From: Bacteroidales bacterium
GTDB taxonomy: Bacteria; Bacteroidota; Bacteroidia; Bacteroidales; B18-G4
Assembly (NCBI GenBank): GCA_030618905.1
Contig: JAUXCL010000002.1
Span: forward strand, 1 to 47,665
DNA length: 47,665 nt
Direction of reading: 5' to 3'
Positions 41,927 to 47,665 of this stretch are shown piece by piece. The notes under the pieces were generated by a model. The model had not been told where the DNA came from. It saw nothing but the letters and a program-made list of their open reading frames with translations, and ran no database searches. A program made the translations under genes and the position numbers. How positions within the stretch are numbered: the stretch's first letter is position 1; the number at the start of each line of letters is the position of its first letter.

Positions 41927-42088
41927 TACCAAAGAAGCATAGTACCATAGTACCATAGGGCGATATATGGAATGTCGTAGTCTTGTACTATGATACTTTG
42001 CGTACTATGATATTCAGTATACTATCACGCCATAAGGCGATATATGGAATGTCGTAGTCTCGTACTATGGTACTATGGTACTATGGTA
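41927..42088. repeat. Right copy of the structured direct repeat
   Basis: Same orientation and architecture as the left copy, 593 bp downstream: octamers at 41927-41958, 21-mers at 41960-41980 and 42037-42057 (again 77 bp apart), and a terminal CTATGGTA octamer run extended by one more unit to 42088. Only 2 nt separate it from the stop codon of the minus-strand GNAT gene. The 87 nt between it and the four-helix-bundle start show no clear promoter. Confidence 0.9.
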
Positions 42089-42090
42089 AT

Positions 42091-42519
42091 CTATATATCC
42101 GGAAAGCTCCGCTTCGTCAGGTAACGCATCCCTTTGAACTCAATGTATCCGAGCTTTTGAAATACCTCTAATGACGATGAGTTGTAATCTTCGATCATGC
42201 AGGCGAAGATGCCGATGCCTCGTTGTTCAAGCATTTCTTCGGCATATTCGACCAGTGCGCGGCCAATACCTTTATTTCTGTAATCGGGAAGAACAGTGAG
42301 GCGGTTGATCCAGCCCTTGCGGCCATCATGGGTGGTGAGGATGGTACCGGCGGGTTGTGCATCTATCTCAGCAACAATGAATAAACCATTTCCACCCTGC
42401 ATTTCCTTTGCAATGCTTTCCCTGGAATCGCGGCCCAAAGGCTTATAGGGAAGTCCTGCCTGCTCCCAGAGGCTGACAAGCAGGTCATAATCATCTATTG
42501 TACATATGCGGAAGGTCAT
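42091..42519 (-). CDS. GNAT family N-acetyltransferase
   Basis: A 142-residue acetyltransferase using acetyl-CoA. Motif A is RLTVLPDYRNKGIGRALVEYAEEML, with the R-N-K-G-I-G pyrophosphate loop; motif B covers SSLEVFQKLGYIEFKG. The ATG at 42519 (MTFRICTIDDYD) is chosen over one 12 codons earlier because the family starts at this strand and the extension is a hydrophobic run unlike it. The substrate is unknown. It is divergent from the radical SAM gene, 59 nt away, and its stop lies 2 nt from a long repeat. Confidence 0.85.
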   Translation of the reverse strand: MTFRICTIDDYDLLVSLWEQAGLPYKPLGRDSRESIAKEMQGGNGLFIVAEIDAQPAGTILTTHDGRKGWINRLTVLPDYRNKGIGRALVEYAEEMLEQRGIGIFACMIEDYNSSSLEVFQKLGYIEFKGMRYLTKRSFPDI

Positions 42520-42578
42520 GATTATTCTTTTAAAGATTATGAGGCTAAAATACACGAAAATTTCTACTTTAGCTTTGA

Positions 42579-43580
42579 ATGAAGCACTACACCATACCGG
42601 TTTTTATTCCTGAACTGGCCTGCCCGTTCCAGTGTATTTACTGTGATCAGCATAAGATCTCGGGAAAAGGTGCTGTTCCGGGTAAAGAGCAAGTCCTGCA
42701 AAGTATCAAAGAGCATCTTGCCACCATTCCCAAAAAGAAACGAAAGGTGGAGCTGGGCTTTTTTGGAGGTAATTTCACCGGATTGCCATTGGATGAACAG
42801 GAAGCATTTCTGTCATTGGCACAGCCATTTATGGAAAATGGACAAATTAATGGCATTCGCCTTTCCACACGCCCGGATTATATCAATGATGAGGTATTGG
42901 AAATGCTCGCCCGCTATGGTGTTGCCACAATAGAGCTGGGTGCTCAAAGTATGGATGATGAAGTGCTGAAATTATCTGCAAGAGGGCATACTGTATCCGA
43001 TGTAATCTCTGCTTCCCGGCATATTAAAAATAAAGGTTTCCGTCTTGGTCTTCAGATGATGCTGGGTTTGCCGGGGGATACTCTTCAAAAGGCCAGGCAC
43101 ACAGCTCAAAGTATTGCAGATCTTGGTGCACACGAAACACGCATTTACCCTACCCTGGTTATCAAAGGGACACAGCTTGAAATCATGTACCGGGAAGGAG
43201 CGTATGAGCCCCTTTCACTGGAAGAAGCCATACAATGGACCAAAGAAGTGCTGAAGATATTTGAGGCATCCGGTGTGAAGGTGTTGAGGACAGGGCTCCA
43301 TCCATCCGACGGATTGCTGGATGGGCAAGATCTAATTGCCGGGCCTTTTCATCAATCTTTCAAGGAGCTGGTTTTAACAGAGATCTGGTATGAGCAACTG
43401 AAAAGACTCATACACTCCAATGCACGGAAGATTCATATTTTCGTGCCACCTAAAGAATTGAACTGGGCGATTGGCTATGAGGCCAAAAACAAGAAATACT
43501 TACTCGAACATTTTGAATATGTAGTTTTCCAGACTGATGCATCATTAAGCGGAAGGAAATTTCATGCTGATTATTATTGA
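42579..43580 (+). CDS. Radical SAM protein, Elp3-like catalytic domain
   Basis: A 333-residue radical SAM enzyme. The cluster cysteines are C15, C19 and C22 (CPFQCIYCDQHK, the CxxxCxxC motif). FFGGNFTGLP, RLSTRPDYI and TIELGAQSMDDEVL follow the pattern of the Elp3/YhcC branch. Residues ~250-333 form a C-terminal extension without an acetyltransferase domain. Elp3 enzymes modify tRNA wobble uridines, but this protein lacks the attached GNAT, so its substrate is open. The next gene overlaps by 17 nt, implying coupled translation. Confidence 0.87.
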   Translation: MKHYTIPVFIPELACPFQCIYCDQHKISGKGAVPGKEQVLQSIKEHLATIPKKKRKVELGFFGGNFTGLPLDEQEAFLSLAQPFMENGQINGIRLSTRPDYINDEVLEMLARYGVATIELGAQSMDDEVLKLSARGHTVSDVISASRHIKNKGFRLGLQMMLGLPGDTLQKARHTAQSIADLGAHETRIYPTLVIKGTQLEIMYREGAYEPLSLEEAIQWTKEVLKIFEASGVKVLRTGLHPSDGLLDGQDLIAGPFHQSFKELVLTEIWYEQLKRLIHSNARKIHIFVPPKELNWAIGYEAKNKKYLLEHFEYVVFQTDASLSGRKFHADYY

Positions 43581-44247
43581 TCACAAAATACCGGAAGCGG
43601 CAAAAAAGAAACTTGCTCAATTTGGAGAGCTCCTGGAATTGGAAACCCATGGCATTACCTATGATGCCATCTCAGGTCATCCCGACATCTTTTTTTGTAA
43701 GCCCCCGGAAGGCCTGATCGTGGCTCCGAACACTCCTGGCAGAATTATAGAGAAACTCCGGGCCCTTCAACTTTCATTTCAATTCGGTAAAAATGACGTG
43801 GATATTCAATACCCCGGAAGTGCAATTTATAATGCAGTGGTCACCAACAGTTTTTGTATTCACAATATGCAGATCACCGATCCTGTAATATTAACAGCCA
43901 CAGAATCATGTGTTAAAATTGATGTGAAACAGGGGTATGTCAGATGTAATGTGTTAGCCCTGAAAAATGATCATTTTATTGTATCTGACCCGGGGATCTT
44001 TCAGGCATTGCGAGACCAAAACCTCGATGCATGCCTGGTCAATCCCTCTGATGTCAAACTCCCCGGGTTCAGGCATGGTTTTTTTGGCGGGGCCTGTGGG
44101 GTTCATGAGGACAAGGTCTTCATTATCGGATCATTATCCTGTTTCGGTGATGGTGGAAAAATCAGGAACTATCTTGAAGAACTCGACTATGAGCTTATTG
44201 AATTATATGATGGACCACTTTTTGATGGGGGCAGCATCATGTTTTAA
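43564..44247 (+). CDS. DUF6873-like GME-fold protein
   Basis: A 227-residue protein of unknown function. Its phrases IQYPGSAIYNAVVTNSFCIHN, KIDVKQGYVRCNVLALKNDHFIVSDPGIF, GFRHGFFGGACGVHEDKVFIIGSL and DGPLFDGGSIMF recall DUF6873, which has the guanidino-group modifying (arginine deiminase-like) fold. Candidate catalytic residues are the Asp and Cys in VKQGYVRCN, the His in FRHGFFGG and the Asp in SDPG, but no full Cys-His-Asp site can be assigned from sequence alone. It overlaps the radical SAM gene by 17 nt and precedes aspS by 42 nt. Confidence 0.6.
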   Translation: MLIIIDHKIPEAAKKKLAQFGELLELETHGITYDAISGHPDIFFCKPPEGLIVAPNTPGRIIEKLRALQLSFQFGKNDVDIQYPGSAIYNAVVTNSFCIHNMQITDPVILTATESCVKIDVKQGYVRCNVLALKNDHFIVSDPGIFQALRDQNLDACLVNPSDVKLPGFRHGFFGGACGVHEDKVFIIGSLSCFGDGGKIRNYLEELDYELIELYDGPLFDGGSIMF

Positions 44248-44289
44248 AAATGTCTAATTTCGCATCTTAAATTAAAATCACATACTTTC

Positions 44290-46035
44290 ATGTTAAGAAC
44301 TCATACTTGCGGAGAACTAAGGACTTCAAACATAGGTGCAAACGTTACCCTTTCCGGGTGGGTACAAAAGTCGAGGGACCTGGGGGGAATGACATTTATT
44401 GACCTGCGCGACCGTTACGGTATTACCCAGTTGGTATTCAACATGGATACCAATGCAGATTTATGCAATGAAGCACGTAAGCTGGGAAGGGAATTCGTGA
44501 TCCAGGCCATCGGTAAAGTGGCAGAGAGAAGTAATAAAAACAAGAATATTCCAACCGGTGATATAGAAATTATCATGGATTCCGTTCAGGTACTCAACCC
44601 TTCCAAATTGCCTCCGTTCACTATTGAGAATGAGACTGATGGTGGTGAGGAATTACGGATGAAATACCGTTACCTGGATCTGCGCAGAAATCCATTGAAG
44701 GAAAATATGCTGCTCAGGCACCGTATGGCCATCGAGACCCGCAAGTATTTTGATGAAATAGGGTTTATCGAAATTGAGACCCCATACCTCATCAAATCAA
44801 CTCCTGAGGGTGCTCGCGATTTCGTGGTACCATCCAGAATGAATGAAGGTGAATTTTACGCTTTGCCTCAATCACCGCAAACCTTCAAACAATTGCTCAT
44901 GGTAGCTGGTTATGATAAATACTATCAGCTGGTGAAATGTTTCCGGGATGAAGACCTGCGTGCCGACAGGCAACCGGAGTTTACACAGATCGATTGTGAG
45001 ATGTCATTTGTTGATCAGGAGGATGTATTAAACACCTTTGAAGGGCTTGCAAAACACCTGTTTAAGGTCATCAAAAATGTGGAAGTAGATGATTTTCCAA
45101 GGATGCCTTATGACGAGGCCATGAAATATTACGGATCTGACAAGCCAGACCTGCGTTTTGAGATGAAATTTGTGGAATTGAATGAGCTGGCAAAAGGTAA
45201 GGGATTTATGGTATTCGACAGCGCTGAGCTGCTTGTGGGCATCAATGCTGAAGGATGCGCTGATTATTCCCGTAAACAACTGGATGCACTTACAGATTTT
45301 GTCAGGCGCCCACAGGTGGGAGCCAAAGGGCTGGTCTATGTAAAATATAATGAAGATGGCAGTTTTAAATCTTCAGTCGACAAATTCTTCGACCAGGCTG
45401 CACTCAAGACATGGGCCGATGCTTTTAATGCAAAACCCGGCGATTTACTGCTGATCTTAGCTGGCGATGTTGCCCCTACACGCTTCGCCCTAAGCTCTTT
45501 ACGCCTTGAAATGGGAGACCGTCTTGAGATCAAAGACCCCAATGTTTTCAAACCACTCTGGGTAGTTGACTTCCCATTGCTGGAGTGGAATGATGATTCA
45601 CAAAGGTATCATGCCATGCACCATCCCTTTACTTCCCCCAAATTGGAAGATGTTACAATACTTGACTCTGATCCCGGTAAAGTCAGGGCCAATGCTTATG
45701 ATCTGGTGATTAACGGCGTGGAGATCGGTGGCGGCTCTATCCGGATCCATAACCGGGAGATGCAGAAAAAGATGTTCCAGATACTTGGATTTACGGATGA
45801 AGAAGCCCAGTCCCAGTTTGGTTTCCTGATGAATGCTTTCGAATTTGGCGCACCTCCCCATGGAGGGGTTGCTTTCGGTTTTGACCGTTGGGTGGCGCTA
45901 TTCGGAGGGCAGGAATCCATCCGTGAAGTAATTGCCTTCCCGAAAAACAATGCCGGCCGAGATGTCATGATCGACTCCCCATCAGTAATCAGCAAAGATC
46001 AATTAGATGAGCTAAAGCTATCAATTAAAAAATAG
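44290..46035 (+). CDS. aspS: Aspartyl-tRNA synthetase
   Basis: A 581-residue class II synthetase of bacterial type. An N-terminal OB fold binds the anticodon (NVTLSGWVQKSRDLGGMTFIDLRDR). Motif 2 is FRDEDLRADRQPEFTQIDCEMSF, a GAD insertion spans about 285-400, and motif 3 is GVAFGFDRWVALF. Whether it also charges tRNA-Asn cannot be decided here. Its stop is 2 nt from the stop of the convergent S41 protease. Confidence 0.97.
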   Translation: MLRTHTCGELRTSNIGANVTLSGWVQKSRDLGGMTFIDLRDRYGITQLVFNMDTNADLCNEARKLGREFVIQAIGKVAERSNKNKNIPTGDIEIIMDSVQVLNPSKLPPFTIENETDGGEELRMKYRYLDLRRNPLKENMLLRHRMAIETRKYFDEIGFIEIETPYLIKSTPEGARDFVVPSRMNEGEFYALPQSPQTFKQLLMVAGYDKYYQLVKCFRDEDLRADRQPEFTQIDCEMSFVDQEDVLNTFEGLAKHLFKVIKNVEVDDFPRMPYDEAMKYYGSDKPDLRFEMKFVELNELAKGKGFMVFDSAELLVGINAEGCADYSRKQLDALTDFVRRPQVGAKGLVYVKYNEDGSFKSSVDKFFDQAALKTWADAFNAKPGDLLLILAGDVAPTRFALSSLRLEMGDRLEIKDPNVFKPLWVVDFPLLEWNDDSQRYHAMHHPFTSPKLEDVTILDSDPGKVRANAYDLVINGVEIGGGSIRIHNREMQKKMFQILGFTDEEAQSQFGFLMNAFEFGAPPHGGVAFGFDRWVALFGGQESIREVIAFPKNNAGRDVMIDSPSVISKDQLDELKLSIKK

Positions 46036-46037
46036 TT

Positions 46038-47665
46038 CTACTCTACCTCATCCAACTGTTTCAGCATAACATCCACAGCTTTTTCCAGCTGTTCATCCCT
46101 GCCGGTTACGACAATGGCAGGATCCTGGGAAACCTTATAATCCGGTTCAAGCTGGAGGTTCTCCAGGTAATTGCCATCTGCATCCTTTGTACCGATCTGT
46201 GGAATACCAAAAACCACAGTATTGTCTTGTAGCGCTTCCCACCACACGGCAGTCATAGTGCCAGGAACCGGCATTCCCACCAGTTCGCCAACTTCCAATG
46301 TCTTATAAGCATATGGGAATCCGTGGGCATCAGAATAATTGCTTTCACTGATCAATACGATAGAAGGTTTGATCCACTTGTTCATGGGCTCCCAGCCATA
46401 ATGGGTACCTCGTGGATAAAAATCGATATACTTTTTACCATCGAGCATGGTAACCAGGTCATCATGCAACCATCCACCGCCATTGAAACGGGTATCAACG
46501 ATCAGGGCTTCTTTTTGGAAGTTCTCTCCCAACACTTTGGAATAGAATTCACGATAACTGGCACTGTTCATGCCCCTTACATGTACGTATCCGATCCTGC
46601 CATCAGACAACTCCTCGGTCAGCTTTTCCATGTTATCAACCCAGCGCTCGTACAACAATTGATATTCTTGTCCGCGATTGATGGGTTTCACAGTGACATC
46701 CCACCTTTTATTATCAACCGGATCATAGATGCTTAATAAGATTGGTTTCCCACTTTTATGGTTAAGCAAAGCAGCATAATCCAAATCTGCGCCAATATCA
46801 ACATTGTCAATCTTCTCAATAATATCACCAGCTTTAATATTGACTTCGGCTTTATCCAATGGACCTTTATTAATGATCTCAAGGACCCTTAAGCCATCTC
46901 CATCATAATCATTATCATAAAAGGCCCCCAGGCTGGCAGTTTGGTCGGCGGTCTCGTTTTTGGGCCGGTATCCTGCGCCCGTATGGGAGGCATTCAATTC
47001 ACCGAGCATCTCGCTCAGCATCTCGGTAAAATCAAAGTTATTATTGATATACGGAAGGAACTTGCTGTAATCAGCTTTATAATAATCCCAATCCACACCA
47101 TGCAGTTCAGGATCATAGAATTTCTTATCCACCTGTCGCCAGACATGCTCAAACATATATGCCCTTTCCTCCTGTTTGTTCAGGTAGAACTCTGCCATAT
47201 AAGCCACATCTTTCTTTTTGTTATCCTTAATGGTGACCCTGCTGATTTGTCCATCACTGAAGATATAGAGGTTCTCCCCTTTCTTGTCCATGATCATCCC
47301 TCCCCCCTTGCCATTTAGCTTTAAGACCAGTTTAGTCTCTTTCTTAAGGAGATCATTCATCCACAGGTCAAAACCTTTCTCAAAACGGGCCAGGTAATAC
47401 AATTTCTTACCATCGGGTGTAAGGACATAATCTGCCAGGGAAGAAGAATGAATGGTGAGCTTGACTTTGCGGTCCTCAAGGCCATCAAGTTCAAATTCAA
47501 TGGGCTCAATTTTTTCTTCCTCTTTTTCTTCATCCCCCTCTTCTTTTTTATCTTTATCATTTTGTCTTTTATCTTTACCATTATCCTTATCCTTCTTCTC
47601 CTTTTCTTCCAATAACTTCAGCTCTTCTTCATTCAGGCTAAACCTGTCGAAGGCCTCCCGGGTAA
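46038..47665 (-). CDS. Tricorn-like S41 family protease, C-terminal part
   Basis: The C-terminal ~542 residues of a large protease; the frame stays open to the window edge, so the start is missing. Part of a WD-like beta-propeller repeat (LTPDGKKLYYLARFEKGFDLW) precedes the C1 core region, a PDZ domain (about 215-300 of the visible part; LRVLEIINKGPLDKAEVNIKAGDII) and the S41 core. The putative nucleophile is the Ser in SNYSDAHGFPYA, followed by VGMPVPGTMTAVWW. An extremely charged linker (KEKKDKDNGKDKRQNDKDKK, then Glu-rich) lies near the visible start. Tricorn proteases degrade peptides, probably in the periplasm here. Confidence 0.9.
   Translation of the reverse strand, partial: TREAFDRFSLNEEELKLLEEKEKKDKDNGKDKRQNDKDKKEEGDEEKEEEKIEPIEFELDGLEDRKVKLTIHSSSLADYVLTPDGKKLYYLARFEKGFDLWMNDLLKKETKLVLKLNGKGGGMIMDKKGENLYIFSDGQISRVTIKDNKKKDVAYMAEFYLNKQEERAYMFEHVWRQVDKKFYDPELHGVDWDYYKADYSKFLPYINNNFDFTEMLSEMLGELNASHTGAGYRPKNETADQTASLGAFYDNDYDGDGLRVLEIINKGPLDKAEVNIKAGDIIEKIDNVDIGADLDYAALLNHKSGKPILLSIYDPVDNKRWDVTVKPINRGQEYQLLYERWVDNMEKLTEELSDGRIGYVHVRGMNSASYREFYSKVLGENFQKEALIVDTRFNGGGWLHDDLVTMLDGKKYIDFYPRGTHYGWEPMNKWIKPSIVLISESNYSDAHGFPYAYKTLEVGELVGMPVPGTMTAVWWEALQDNTVVFGIPQIGTKDADGNYLENLQLEPDYKVSQDPAIVVTGRDEQLEKAVDVMLKQLDEVE

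Noticed and set aside
41334..42088. CRISPR-like reading of the repeated 21-mers
   Set aside because: Only four copies exist, in two pairs 77 bp apart; the intervals in the two pairs are near-identical rather than unique spacers, and no cas gene is near.
41334..42088. Insertion sequence or phage attachment sites
   Set aside because: No transposase, integrase or tRNA gene lies within or next to the repeats.
42579..43580. Oxygen-independent coproporphyrinogen oxidase (HemN)
   Set aside because: The cluster motif spacing could fit, but RLSTRPDYI and the surrounding pattern are closer to the Elp3/YhcC branch, and HemN-specific residues are absent.
47640..47665. CCTTCGACAGG in the protease gene as another repeat insertion
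   Set aside because: Only 11 bases match, with no flanking duplication, and the gene is cut by the window edge.

Overview
The window reads as a chromosomal segment of a Bacteroidota bacterium, probably in or near the Bacteroidales/Marinilabiliales. The evidence is a secreted M1 peptidase ending in a type IX secretion (T9SS) sorting domain, promoters of the Bacteroidota form (-33 TTG/TTTG, about 20 nt, -7 TAnnTTTG), Bacteroidota-type gene neighbourhoods (acpP-fabF-rnc; ftsX-DUF3098-uppP-truB; a separate atpD-atpC pair) and family-restricted proteins (DUF3098, IPExxxVDY-like, the topA-linked degenerate ureohydrolase). I see no rRNA, tRNA, phage, transposase or CRISPR array. Most of the window is housekeeping sequence.

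Layout. 1-3083 (minus): tolC-like, hlyD-like and tsaB (cut by the window edge). 3356-7044 (plus): M1 aminopeptidase and a serine hydrolase. 7045-9176 (minus): a two-component system whose promoter carries a striking array of GTTAA direct repeats. 9177-9470: a regulatory region with a possible small RNA ending in a good intrinsic terminator. 9471-11375: pgi and a nitroreductase, convergent with purN. 12141-15671: acpP, fabF, rnc, an IPExxxVDY-like protein and a TPR lipoprotein. 15678-17830 (minus): a small MmpS-like protein and atpC/atpD. 18029-22689: ppa, miaB, topA, with repeat DNA, a perfect 24-bp palindrome and a strong G-quadruplex motif between miaB and topA. 22750-26738: ureohydrolase-like protein, ruvC, a flippase-like membrane protein and a glycosyltransferase. 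26728-31410 (minus): ftsX, DUF3098, uppP, truB, queA, ispD. 31580-41333 (plus): leuS, a DUF3108 protein and a 2026-residue alpha-2-macroglobulin-like protein. 41334-42088: an orphan four-helix-bundle (23S intervening-sequence type) gene bracketed by two 151-bp direct repeats. 42091-47665: GNAT, radical SAM plus GME-fold (DUF6873-like) pair, aspS, and the end of a tricorn-like S41 protease.

The most unusual material is repetitive rather than coding: (i) the 151-bp structured repeats around the four-helix-bundle gene; (ii) heptanucleotide arrays at 17925-17991, 20132-20145 and inside the glycosyltransferase gene, where a GGATRCA array is interrupted by a 27-bp palindromic-repeat-like insert that stays in frame; (iii) the palindrome/G-quadruplex next to topA; and (iv) the GTTAA array upstream of the two-component operon. 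Among proteins, the alpha-2-macroglobulin has lost its thioester Cys, the ureohydrolase has lost most metal ligands, and a radical SAM enzyme overlaps a guanidino-modifying-fold protein of unknown role.
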